A program made the position numbers and the translations under genes. A DNA stretch of 64,000 nt from Porcincola sp945869225 (GTDB taxonomy: Bacteria; Bacillota; Clostridia; Lachnospirales; Lachnospiraceae). Of this stretch, positions 34,884 through 43,779 are shown piece after piece. Position 1 is the first letter of the stretch; each line of letters opens with the position of its first letter. The stretch is taken from contig NZ_JBQKGW010000006.1 of the NCBI RefSeq assembly GCF_052118625.1, forward strand, positions 105,811 to 169,810. The letters are read 5' to 3'. Below the pieces are notes generated by a model. The model was not told the DNA's origin and made no database searches. It saw only the letters and a program-made list of their open reading frames with translations.

Positions 34884-34912
34884 TTGAAAAAAACACAGCT
34901 TTCAAGTAAACT
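34884..34912 (+). promoter_or_regulatory. Candidate dnaA promoter
   Basis: TTGAAA, a 17-base spacer and TAAACT, starting 19 bases after the perfect DnaA box and 64 bases before the dnaA -35 to ATG midpoint. The nearness of DnaA boxes suggests autoregulation (inference). Confidence 0.5.
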
Positions 34913-34975
34913 TTAAATATTCGTGTCAAATTTTGACATTTTTCCGCATCGTATGAAAAGTGCAGGTTGTGACTT

Positions 34976-36364
34976 ATGGAAGTTGTAGAAGAGAAATGGG
35001 CGGACATTCTGGAGAATGTCCATCAGGAATATGAAGTCTCTGACGTCGCGTTCAAGGCATGGCTGAAACCGCTGACCATCTTTCAGATTGAGGGAAACAC
35101 GATCAGCATCCTTGTCCCGAACGGACAGATGGCAATCGAGTATATACAGAAGAAGTATACCATCCAGCTGAAGGTCGCGATTGCGGAGATGACAGGAGTG
35201 GAGTACGAGCTGGAATATATCACACCCGAGCAGGCGCGTGAGAACCGGCTGCGGACAGCCAATCAGGCAAAAAAGAAGGAAACTGAGGAGGAGATTCCGC
35301 CGAAGGCCAGGCTTGCGCTTGAGAAGGCAGGCCTCAACCCGCGCTACACCTTCGATACCTTTGTCGTAGGTGAAAACAACCGTTTTGCCTATGCAGCCGC
35401 TGTCGCAATCGCCGAGGCGCCGGGAAAGGTGTACAATCCCTTCTTTATATATGGAGGATCCGGCCTCGGAAAGACACACCTGATGCATTCGATCGCGCAT
35501 CACATCATCACGACACAGCCGGACAAGATTGTGCGCTACGTCTCTTCCGAAGTCTTCACCAATGAGCTGATCTCCGCACTCAAGAATTCCAACAACGTGA
35601 GTATGCTCAATGCGTTCCGCCACAAGTACCGCAACATTGATGTTCTCCTGATCGATGATATCCAGTTCATCATCGGAAAGGACGCAACGCAAAACGAATT
35701 TTTCCATACGTTCAACGACCTGTTTGACCAGAGCAAGCAGATCATCATCTCCTCGGACAGGCCTCCGAAGGAATTTGACGCGCTTGATGACCGGCTGAAG
35801 AACCGTCTTGCCTGGGGACTTCAGGCAGATGTCAAAAAACCGGATTACGAGACCCGGATGGCCATTCTGCAGAAGAAAGCGGAGACAGAAGGGTATCAGG
35901 TGGACAATGAGGTTCTGCAGTACATTGCAACCAACATCAAGTCCAACATCCGTGAGCTGGAGGGAGCCCTGATCAAGCTGATTGCCTTCAGCCGGCTCGA
36001 CCACGGGCGGCCGATCGATATCCAGCTGGCAAAGGACGCCCTGCGGGACCTCATATCCCCGGAGGAAGGGCAGCCGATCACGGCCGATACAATCATCGAT
36101 ATCGTCTCGGAGCATTTCGGGATCACGAGAGCCGATATTCTTTCAAAAAAGCGCAATGCAGAGATTGCGCAGCCTCGCCAGATTGTGATGTATCTCTGCA
36201 GGGAGATGCTGGATCTTCCGTACAAATCCATCGGAAAGGTGCTGGCAAGGGACCATTCGACCGTCATGCACGGCATCACGGCTGTTGAGGACGAGATGTC
36301 GCAGTACCCTGACATGCAGAGAACGATCGATGTCCTGAAGCGGAAGATCAACCCGGGTGGATAA
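34976..36364 (+). CDS. dnaA: Chromosomal replication initiator protein DnaA
   Basis: A 462-residue initiator ATPase. Domain I (residues 1-85), a short linker, then the AAA+ domain with Walker A GGSGLGKTH around residue 160 and Walker B LLIDDIQF near 220, and the C-terminal DNA-binding domain IV with the signature ARDHSTVMHGITAVED. It unwinds oriC by binding the boxes on both sides of its own gene. No strong ribosome binding site precedes the ATG. The stop codon lies inside a reversed DnaA box (GGTGGATAA). Confidence 0.98.
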   Translation: MEVVEEKWADILENVHQEYEVSDVAFKAWLKPLTIFQIEGNTISILVPNGQMAIEYIQKKYTIQLKVAIAEMTGVEYELEYITPEQARENRLRTANQAKKKETEEEIPPKARLALEKAGLNPRYTFDTFVVGENNRFAYAAAVAIAEAPGKVYNPFFIYGGSGLGKTHLMHSIAHHIITTQPDKIVRYVSSEVFTNELISALKNSNNVSMLNAFRHKYRNIDVLLIDDIQFIIGKDATQNEFFHTFNDLFDQSKQIIISSDRPPKEFDALDDRLKNRLAWGLQADVKKPDYETRMAILQKKAETEGYQVDNEVLQYIATNIKSNIRELEGALIKLIAFSRLDHGRPIDIQLAKDALRDLISPEEGQPITADTIIDIVSEHFGITRADILSKKRNAEIAQPRQIVMYLCREMLDLPYKSIGKVLARDHSTVMHGITAVEDEMSQYPDMQRTIDVLKRKINPGG

Positions 36365-36486
36365 AATCAGGATGATTCGGACGCATTGTGGATGACCTGG
36401 GACAGTTTTTCACACAGAATTGTCTCCGGAAATCCGCATAAATCAAGCATTTTCAGGAGTTTTCCACATATCCACAGCGCTATAAT
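36355..36486. other. Right part of oriC: DnaA boxes and dnaN promoter region
   Basis: DnaA-box matches: GGTGGATAA (36355, minus, overlapping the dnaA stop), TGTGGATGA (36387, minus, one change), TTTTCCACA (36460, plus) and ATATCCACA (36468, plus), followed four bases later by TATAAT (36481), the likely dnaN -10. The AT-rich GATGATTTTTCTTATTACTG after it is a candidate unwinding element (inference). The boxes overlap the -35 position, so DnaA probably controls dnaN. Confidence 0.8.
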
Positions 36487-36622
36487 AAGGGTACTGATGA
36501 TTTTTCTTATTACTGCTTCCTTCCTGCCGACGCAGATGCGTCCATGAATCAGACACAGGGCCATGCAGGACAGAGAGGATGCAGATACAGTCAGCAGATA
36601 TCATCATAAGGGAGATGCCGAT

Positions 36623-37729
36623 ATGATAATCAGAGCACAAAAGACAGAGCTTCAAAGAGCGATTCGGACCGTTATGAGTGCGATCCCAGGCAAGACAACG
36701 ATGGACATTCTGACCTGCATCCTGATTGATGCGACGGTCGATCAGATCAAGTTTACGGCAACCGATACGGAACTGGGCATTGAGACAGTCGTTTCCGGGG
36801 AGATCGATGAAAGAGGGCTGATCTGCATCGACGCGAAGCTGTTTTCAGACATTGTCTCCAAGCTTCCAAACAGCGAGGTGACGATCACGACGGACAGCAA
36901 TCTTCAGATCCGGATTACATGCGAGAACACCGAGCTTCGGATTGCCGGAAAAGACGGGACCGAGTTTGCTTCGCTTCCGTCCATTGACCGGGAGAATCCG
37001 GTTGTCATGAGCCAGTTCGCACTACGGGAGATGATCGAGCAGACGATCTTTTCGATCGCGGTCAACGATGCAAACAAGCTGATGACCGGCGCTCTGCTTG
37101 AAACCAACGAGAATGAGATCCGTATGGTCTGCCTGGACGGACACCGCATCGCGATCAGGCGGATGAAGCTGGATGAGGTCGTTCCGACCTTCAAGGTCAT
37201 TATCCCGGGAAAGACACTGTCCGATCTTCAGAAGATCATGAGCGGCGAGGAGGAGGACAAGGTCCATATTTACTTTACAAAGAACGAGGTCCTGTTCGAT
37301 CTGGAAGGTACCATTGTCGTATCGAGATTGATCGAAGGAACTTATTTCCGGATTGACCAGATGCTGTCGAATGACTTTGATACAAAGATCACGGTCCGGA
37401 AGGCGGATCTGTCGGCATCCGTCGGCCGTGCAATGCTGTTTACGAGTGAATCAGAGAAGCGTCCGCTGGTTGTCTCCATCACAGACCGGGACATGAATCT
37501 GAAGATCAACTCTCCGGCAAGAGGATCGATGAGTGACGACATCCAGATCACAAAGGAAGGAAAGGATCTGATGATTGGCTTCAATCCGAAGTTTGTCGCA
37601 GATGCTCTGAATGTCATCCGGGACGATGAGATTACAATCTATTTTCTCAACTCAAAGTCACCCTGTTTTATCCGGGATGAACAGCAGTCGTATGTTTACC
37701 TGATCCTTCCGGTCAACTTTGTGGCTTAA
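36623..37729 (+). CDS. dnaN: DNA polymerase III sliding clamp (beta subunit)
   Basis: A 368-residue beta clamp with three repeated domains; the dimer encircles DNA and tethers the polymerase. The N-terminus MIIRAQKTELQRAIRTVMSAIPG and the C-terminal QSYVYLILPVNF, near the partner-binding pocket, are canonical. The start at 36623 follows AAGGGAG; an in-frame ATG at 36563 lies within the promoter/leader region and is less likely. It is downstream of dnaA and DnaA boxes and heads the dnaN-yaaA-recF group. Confidence 0.97.
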   Translation: MIIRAQKTELQRAIRTVMSAIPGKTTMDILTCILIDATVDQIKFTATDTELGIETVVSGEIDERGLICIDAKLFSDIVSKLPNSEVTITTDSNLQIRITCENTELRIAGKDGTEFASLPSIDRENPVVMSQFALREMIEQTIFSIAVNDANKLMTGALLETNENEIRMVCLDGHRIAIRRMKLDEVVPTFKVIIPGKTLSDLQKIMSGEEEDKVHIYFTKNEVLFDLEGTIVVSRLIEGTYFRIDQMLSNDFDTKITVRKADLSASVGRAMLFTSESEKRPLVVSITDRDMNLKINSPARGSMSDDIQITKEGKDLMIGFNPKFVADALNVIRDDEITIYFLNSKSPCFIRDEQQSYVYLILPVNFVA

Positions 37730-37808
37730 GGCAGGCGGCCGGATCTGTCAGAATCTGCCAGGCGGCGAAATAGAATCGGCGCTCTGAAAGCGGCGCAGGA
37801 GGTGCCAT

Positions 37809-38021
37809 ATGAGAGAATTTCAACTGCACGGTGAGGAGGATTTCATCAAGCTTGGCCAGCTTCTGAAGGCGGCAGGCCTGGTGGATTCCGGCGTGGAGGC
37901 AAAATATGCCATCGAGGAGGGAAAGGCTTCCGTGAACGGGGAAGTCTGCACGATGAGAGGAAAGAAGATCCACGCAGGCGATGTGGTTGCCTTCGGCGGC
38001 GAGGAGATCAGGGTCCGCTGA
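37809..38021 (+). CDS. yaaA: S4-domain RNA-binding protein YaaA
   Basis: A 70-residue protein consisting of one S4 RNA-binding domain (FIKLGQLLKAAGLVDSGVEA, then GKASVNGEVCTMRGKKI). It always sits between dnaN and recF in Firmicutes, and is linked to ribosome assembly in Bacillus. Its TGA stop shares a base with the recF ATG, so the two are translationally coupled. Confidence 0.95.
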   Translation: MREFQLHGEEDFIKLGQLLKAAGLVDSGVEAKYAIEEGKASVNGEVCTMRGKKIHAGDVVAFGGEEIRVR

Positions 38022-39130
38022 TGAAAATTGATTCTCTGAAGCTTCAGAATTTCAGAAATTATGAGGAGCTTTCTCTGGAATTTTCTCCAGGGACGAATTT
38101 ATTTTACGGGGAGAATGCGCAGGGGAAGACCAACATTCTGGAGGCGGTCTATGTCTGCGGAACGACGAAGTCCCACCGGACCTCCAAAGACCGGGAGATG
38201 ATCCGGTTCGGGGAGAATGAATCCCATCTTCAGATGATGATGCGGAAGGGGGATGTCTCCTGGCGTATCGATATGCTCCTCAGAGCTGGCAGGGCGAAGG
38301 GAATCGCTGTCAACATGGTGCCTGTCAGACGGGCAGCTGAACTCATCGGGCTCGGACATTTCATCCTCTTCTCTCCGGAGGATCTGTCGATCATAAAGGA
38401 TGGGCCTGCCGGACGCCGTCGTTTTCTGGATATGGAGCTCTGTCAGCTTGACAAGGTATATGTCTCTGCGCTCACGTCCTACAACAAGGTGCTGGAACAG
38501 CGCGGAAAACTTCTGAAGACGCTTTCCACGGACAGGCGGGACATGGAGACACTGGATGTGTGGGATGAGCAGCTGGTCCGGTACGGCAGCATCATCATCC
38601 GGATCAGGGAATCTTTTGTACAGGTTCTCAATGAGATCATCCGGCCGATTCACGAGAAGCTCAGCGGAGGAAGAGAGCATCTGATCGTCCGCTATGAGAA
38701 GAATGTGGAGGCGGATGCATATGCGTCGGCGCTTAAGGACGGCAGACAGCGGGATCTTTATCTCTGCAGCACGATGACAGGACCGCACAAGGATGACCTT
38801 GTATTTCTGTCCGATGAAGTGGATCTGAGACATTACGGTTCCCAGGGGCAGCAGAGGAGTGCGGCGCTCTCCCTGAAGCTGGCGGAAATTGAGCTGGTAA
38901 AGAAAAAGGCAGGGGATCCTCCTGTTCTTCTTCTGGATGATGTTCTGTCGGAGCTCGACGCAGGCAGGCAGCAGGCGCTTCTGGAGTCGATCGGCGATAT
39001 CCAGACCTTCATCACATGCACCGGAATTGAGGAGTATGTTCGTTCCGGTTTTCATATCGACAAACGATTCCACGTACAGGGCGGGCATGTGCAGCCGGAA
39101 CCGTCAAATATCCCCGATCCTGTGTTATAA
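38021..39130 (+). CDS. recF: DNA replication and repair protein RecF
   Basis: A 369-residue SMC-like ATPase that helps load RecA at gaps. Walker A YGENAQGKTNILEAVY is at residues 30-45, the signature SQGQQRSAALSLKLAE near 275, and Walker B LLLDDVLSELD near 305. It starts one base into the yaaA stop. No remB/DUF370 gene follows it; the 136 bases to gyrB hold a hairpin only. Confidence 0.96.
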   Translation: MKIDSLKLQNFRNYEELSLEFSPGTNLFYGENAQGKTNILEAVYVCGTTKSHRTSKDREMIRFGENESHLQMMMRKGDVSWRIDMLLRAGRAKGIAVNMVPVRRAAELIGLGHFILFSPEDLSIIKDGPAGRRRFLDMELCQLDKVYVSALTSYNKVLEQRGKLLKTLSTDRRDMETLDVWDEQLVRYGSIIIRIRESFVQVLNEIIRPIHEKLSGGREHLIVRYEKNVEADAYASALKDGRQRDLYLCSTMTGPHKDDLVFLSDEVDLRHYGSQGQQRSAALSLKLAEIELVKKKAGDPPVLLLDDVLSELDAGRQQALLESIGDIQTFITCTGIEEYVRSGFHIDKRFHVQGGHVQPEPSNIPDPVL

Positions 39131-39222
39131 TAGCTCATAAAAGGCTTTTCAGATGCCGCTGCACAAGTCTGGCATAAAACGGCAGTTTCGGCTGTGCGGC
39201 TGGCTGGTATCAGAATAACTGT

Positions 39223-39246
39223 CTGCCCGCCTCGGACGGGCAGGTT
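39223..39246 (+). terminator. Hairpin between recF and gyrB
   Basis: CTGCCCG pairs with CGGGCAG around a 7-base loop, followed by GTTTCG. Weak T run; it may attenuate rather than stop transcription into gyrB. It lies 21 bases before the gyrB ATG. Confidence 0.5.
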
Positions 39247-39266
39247 TCGTACATACGGAGGATGGA

Positions 39267-41204
39267 ATGGGAACAGAAGATACGGAAGTGACCGGTGAGT
39301 ACGGGGCGGACCAGATCCAGATCCTGGAAGGGCTTGAGGCGGTCAGGAAGAGACCTGGCATGTACATCGGTTCGACTTCGGCGAGAGGCCTGCATCACCT
39401 CGTCTATGAGATTGTGGACAATTCGGTCGATGAGGCGCTTGCCGGCTACTGCACGCATATCCGCGTCATCATCCATCCGGATAATTCGGTCACGGTAACG
39501 GATGACGGGCGCGGCATCCCGGTCGGGATCAATTCGAAGACCGGCAAGCCGGCTGTGGAGGTTGTCTTCACGGTGCTTCATGCCGGCGGAAAGTTTGGCG
39601 GCGGCGGATACAAGGTATCCGGCGGCCTCCACGGTGTCGGAGCATCTGTTGTGAATGCACTTTCCACTTATCTCGAGGTGGAGGTCTTCCATGAAGGCAA
39701 GATCTATTACCAGCGATATGAGAGGGGCAGGGCTGTCAGCAGCCTGAAGGTTGTGGGAGAATGCGAGCCGGACAAGAGAGGGACGAAGGTGACCTTTCTG
39801 CCGGACAAGGAGGTCTTTGAGACAACGGTCTTTGATTTCGACACGCTCAAGCAGAGACTTCGGGAGGTTGCATTCCTGACAAAGGGACTTCGCATTACGC
39901 TCACGGACGAGCGGGAGAATCCGCCGAAGGAGCGGTCTTTCCATTATGAGGGCGGAATCCGGGAGTTTGTTCAGTATCTGAACAAGGGGAAGACGCCGCT
40001 TTACCCGGATGTCATCGACTGTGAGGGCATGAAGGATGGCGTCTATGTCGAGGTTGCCTTCCAGCACAACGACGGGTACAACGAATCGGTCTATTCATTT
40101 GTCAACAATATCATCACGCCGGAGGGCGGCACGCATATGACAGGTTTCCGGAACGCGCTGACCAAGACGTTCAACGATTATGCGCGCTCCATGAAGCTGC
40201 TCAAGGACAGTGCGGAGAATCTGACCGGAGATGATATCCGGGAGGGGCTGACAGCGGTCATCTCCATCAAGATTTCAGAGCCGCAGTTTGAGGGACAGAC
40301 CAAGCAGAAGCTTGGCAATTCCGAGGCAAGAGGGGCGGTTGAGAGCCTTCTCTCCGAAAAGCTTTCGATCTATCTGGAACAGCATCCGCAGGTCGGAAAG
40401 CTGATTGTCGAGAAGTCTGTGATGGCGCAGAGGGCCAGGGACGCGGCCAGGAAGGCGAGAGACCTGACGAGAAGAAAGTCTGCGCTTGATGGGATGTCAC
40501 TCCCGGGAAAGCTTGCGGACTGCACGGATAAGGATCCGAAGAATTGTGAGATCTTTCTGGTCGAGGGAGATTCCGCAGGAGGCTCCGCCAAGACGGCGCG
40601 TGCGCGTGCGACGCAGGCCATTCTTCCGCTCAGAGGAAAGATCCTCAACGTCGAAAAAGCAAGACTGGACCGTGTTCTGGGCAATGCAGAGATCAAGGCG
40701 ATGATCACGGCATTCGGCTGCGGGATCCATGAGGATTTCGATATTACAAAGCTTCGCTATGACCGGATCATCATCATGACCGATGCCGATGTCGACGGAG
40801 CCCACATCGCGACGCTTCTGCTGACCTTCTTCTATCGCTTTATGCCGGAGCTGATCAAACAGGGGCATGTCTACCTGGCGACGCCTCCGCTGTATAAGCT
40901 CGAGAAGAACCAGAAGGTCTGGTATGCCTACACAGACGAGGAGCTGGCAGATATTATCAGTCAGGTCGGGCGTGACCAGAACAACAAGATTCAGCGTTAC
41001 AAGGGACTGGGAGAGATGGATCCGGAGCAGCTGTGGGAGACCACGATGGATCCGTCAAAGCGCATTCTCAAGCAGGTATCCATGGACGATGACGATGAGT
41101 CTTCTGTGGATGTGACATTTACAACCCTGATGGGCGACCAGGTCGAACCCAGGCGGGAGTTTATCGAGGAAAATGCAAAGCGCGTCGGCAATCTGGACGT
41201 ATAA
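39267..41204 (+). CDS. gyrB: DNA gyrase subunit B
   Basis: A 645-residue type IIA topoisomerase ATPase subunit. The GHKL ATP site shows EIVDNSVDEALAG and DDGRGIPVG, with GLHGVGASVVNALS closing the lid. The TOPRIM metal site has EGDSAGGSAK and the DADVDGAHI triad. The C-terminal end matches the Gram-positive form, without the long proteobacterial insert. GGAGG precedes the ATG at 39267. It is 22 bases upstream of gyrA. Confidence 0.98.
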   Translation: MGTEDTEVTGEYGADQIQILEGLEAVRKRPGMYIGSTSARGLHHLVYEIVDNSVDEALAGYCTHIRVIIHPDNSVTVTDDGRGIPVGINSKTGKPAVEVVFTVLHAGGKFGGGGYKVSGGLHGVGASVVNALSTYLEVEVFHEGKIYYQRYERGRAVSSLKVVGECEPDKRGTKVTFLPDKEVFETTVFDFDTLKQRLREVAFLTKGLRITLTDERENPPKERSFHYEGGIREFVQYLNKGKTPLYPDVIDCEGMKDGVYVEVAFQHNDGYNESVYSFVNNIITPEGGTHMTGFRNALTKTFNDYARSMKLLKDSAENLTGDDIREGLTAVISIKISEPQFEGQTKQKLGNSEARGAVESLLSEKLSIYLEQHPQVGKLIVEKSVMAQRARDAARKARDLTRRKSALDGMSLPGKLADCTDKDPKNCEIFLVEGDSAGGSAKTARARATQAILPLRGKILNVEKARLDRVLGNAEIKAMITAFGCGIHEDFDITKLRYDRIIIMTDADVDGAHIATLLLTFFYRFMPELIKQGHVYLATPPLYKLEKNQKVWYAYTDEELADIISQVGRDQNNKIQRYKGLGEMDPEQLWETTMDPSKRILKQVSMDDDDESSVDVTFTTLMGDQVEPRREFIEENAKRVGNLDV

Positions 41205-41226
41205 GAGATAGAAACAGGGAGATAGC

Positions 41227-43764
41227 ATGGACGAGAAAGTATTCGACCAGATCAGGGAAGTGGATCTTCAGAAGACGATGGAGGAGTCCTACATCATGTA
41301 TTCGATGTCGGTCATCGCCTCCAGGGCGCTTCCGGATGTGAGGGACGGTCTGAAACCTGTGCAACGGCGTATCCTGTATGCGATGATTGAGCTGAACAAC
41401 GGACCCGACAAGCCGCACAGAAAGTGCGCGCGTATCGTCGGTGATACAATGGGTAAGTTCCATCCGCACGGGGATTCCTCGATCTACGGAGCCCTGGTCA
41501 ACATGGCTCAGGAGTGGTCCATGCGGTATCCGCTGGTGGACGGCCATGGGAATTTCGGATCTGTGGACGGAGACGGAGCGGCAGCCATGCGTTATACAGA
41601 GGCTCGGCTCTCGAAGATCTCGATGCAGATGCTGGCCGATATCAACAAGGATACGGTTGACTTTGTGCCGAACTTCGATGAGACGGAGAAAGAGCCGACG
41701 ATTCTGCCTGCCCGCTTTCCGAATCTTCTTGTGAATGGCACCACCGGTATTGCCGTCGGCATGGCGACGAACATTCCGCCGCACAATCTGAAGGAAGTAA
41801 TCGGTGCCTGCGTAAAGATGATCGATAATCGTGTGGAGGAGAACCGTGAGACCTCCATTGATGAAGTGATGAAGATCATCAAGGGACCTGATTTTCCGAC
41901 AGGGGCGGAGATCCTCGGGACAAGAGGCATCAGCGAGGCTTACCGGACGGGCCGGGGCAAGATCATTGTGCGCGCAGTCACAAATATCGAGACGATGCCG
42001 AGCGGAAAGAGCAAGATCATCGTCACAGAGCTTCCGTATCTTGTGAACAAAGCACGTTTGATCGAGAAGATCGCGGAGCTTGTCAGGGACAAACGGATTG
42101 ATGGAATTACCGGTATCACAGATGAGTCTTCAAGGGAGGGAATGCGGATTTCAATCGATATCCGCAAGGACGCCAATCCGAATGTTGTGCTGAACAGGCT
42201 GTACATGCATACGCAGCTTCAGGATACATTCGGCGTCATCATGCTGGCGCTTGTGGACGGCAAACCGAAGGTTCTGAACCTTGCCGAGATCCTCCAGTAC
42301 TATCTGAAACACCAGGAGGATGTTGTCACCAGAAGGACGAAGTATGATCTGAACAAGGCAAAGGAGCGGGCTCATATTTTAAAAGGCCTGCTGATTGCAC
42401 TTGACAACATCGATGAAGTGATCCGGATCATCCGCGGAAGCGAGAGCGTCGCGCTTGCAAAAGCAGAATTGATGAAGCGGTTTGGTCTGGACGATGTTCA
42501 GGCACAGGCGATTGTGGATATGCGTCTGCGTACGCTGACAGGTCTGGAAAGAAGCAAGATTGAGGAAGAGTATGCTTCCCTGATGAAGCTGATTGAGCGG
42601 CTGACGGCGATTTTGTCCGACAAAAAGGAGCTGCTTGGCGTGATCAGAAAAGAGCTGCTTGAAATCTCTGAAAAATTCGGGGATGAGAGGAGGACGAAGA
42701 TCGGCTTCGCTCCGGACGATATGGGCATCGAGGATCTGATCGAACGCCGGGACGTCGTTATCACGATGACGAAGCTGGGCTATATCAAGCGGATGAGCAA
42801 TGACAACTTCCGCAGCCAGAACAGAGGCGGAAGAGGGATCAAGGGCATCGAGACGTTGAAGGACGACTACATTGATCAGCTTCTGATGACCGATACACAT
42901 GCGGACCTGATGTTCTTTACGAATAAGGGCCGTGTCTTCCGTCTGAAGACCTACGAGATTCCGGAGGCGGGCAGAACCGCAAGGGGAACCGCAATCATCA
43001 ACCTGCTCCAGCTTCAGCCGGAGGAGAAGGTATCGGCTGTGATTCCGGTCGGCTCCGATGAGGAGGTCGGGCCGGATGCCACGCTTGTGATGGCGACCAG
43101 AAAGGGCATCATCAAGCGGACATCCGTCTCCGAGTACAGCAATGTCCGGAAGAACGGCCTGACGGCCATCATTCTGAGAGATGATGACGAGCTGATCAAT
43201 GTTATGGCGACTGATAACCGGCAGGATATTCTGCTGGTGACGAAATATGGAGCCTGCATTCGTTTTCAGGAAGGGGATGCGCGCCTGACCGGGAGAGTAT
43301 CGATGGGTGTGCGCGGCATTACCCTTCAGGATGGAGATGAAGTGGTCGGAATGCTGACGGCGTCGGAGGCACCGTACATGCTGACCGTTTCCGGAAAGGG
43401 AATGGGAAAGCTGACGGATATCAATGAGTTTTCTCCGCAGATTCGCGGCGGAAAAGGCGTCAAGTGTTATAAGATTACCGGTAAAACCGGCGATGTCGTG
43501 GCTGCGATGGCGGTGAATACGGATGATGAGATCATGATGATCAATTCGGATGGTGTCATCATCAGAATGAGCTGCAGTGACATATCCGTTCTGGGAAGAA
43601 TCACCTCCGGGGTGAAGCTGATGAACCTTGGAGATAACGAGCAAGTCGTGTCGGTCGCAAAAGTGCGGGAGACCTCGAAGGATGAGACGGAGTCCATGGA
43701 GGAGATACAGTCCGGTGAATCCGGGAACTCCGACTCCGAAGAACAGCCGGATCAGACACTGTAA
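41227..43764 (+). CDS. gyrA: DNA gyrase subunit A
   Basis: An 845-residue DNA-cleaving subunit. The catalytic Tyr is Y123 in AAMRYTEARLSK. The GyrA box QNRGGRG, which marks a true gyrase rather than ParC, is in the first blade of the C-terminal beta-pinwheel. The quinolone-determining stretch reads HPHGDSSIYGALV: S84 corresponds to E. coli Ser83, and G88 stands where E. coli has Asp87. An acidic tail (SMEEIQSGESGNSDSEEQ) ends the protein. GGGAG precedes the ATG. Confidence 0.98.
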   Translation: MDEKVFDQIREVDLQKTMEESYIMYSMSVIASRALPDVRDGLKPVQRRILYAMIELNNGPDKPHRKCARIVGDTMGKFHPHGDSSIYGALVNMAQEWSMRYPLVDGHGNFGSVDGDGAAAMRYTEARLSKISMQMLADINKDTVDFVPNFDETEKEPTILPARFPNLLVNGTTGIAVGMATNIPPHNLKEVIGACVKMIDNRVEENRETSIDEVMKIIKGPDFPTGAEILGTRGISEAYRTGRGKIIVRAVTNIETMPSGKSKIIVTELPYLVNKARLIEKIAELVRDKRIDGITGITDESSREGMRISIDIRKDANPNVVLNRLYMHTQLQDTFGVIMLALVDGKPKVLNLAEILQYYLKHQEDVVTRRTKYDLNKAKERAHILKGLLIALDNIDEVIRIIRGSESVALAKAELMKRFGLDDVQAQAIVDMRLRTLTGLERSKIEEEYASLMKLIERLTAILSDKKELLGVIRKELLEISEKFGDERRTKIGFAPDDMGIEDLIERRDVVITMTKLGYIKRMSNDNFRSQNRGGRGIKGIETLKDDYIDQLLMTDTHADLMFFTNKGRVFRLKTYEIPEAGRTARGTAIINLLQLQPEEKVSAVIPVGSDEEVGPDATLVMATRKGIIKRTSVSEYSNVRKNGLTAIILRDDDELINVMATDNRQDILLVTKYGACIRFQEGDARLTGRVSMGVRGITLQDGDEVVGMLTASEAPYMLTVSGKGMGKLTDINEFSPQIRGGKGVKCYKITGKTGDVVAAMAVNTDDEIMMINSDGVIIRMSCSDISVLGRITSGVKLMNLGDNEQVVSVAKVRETSKDETESMEEIQSGESGNSDSEEQPDQTL

Positions 43765-43779
43765 AAGGGCAGGGCATCG

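Noticed and set aside
34913..36115. Long open frame on the minus strand across dnaA, and similar ones across gyrA and murT
   Set aside because: They are antisense shadows of conserved genes, caused by codon bias, and have no homology or ribosome binding sites.
39131..39266. remB (DUF370) gene between recF and gyrB, common in this order
   Set aside because: The region was read on both strands and encodes no such protein; it holds only a hairpin.
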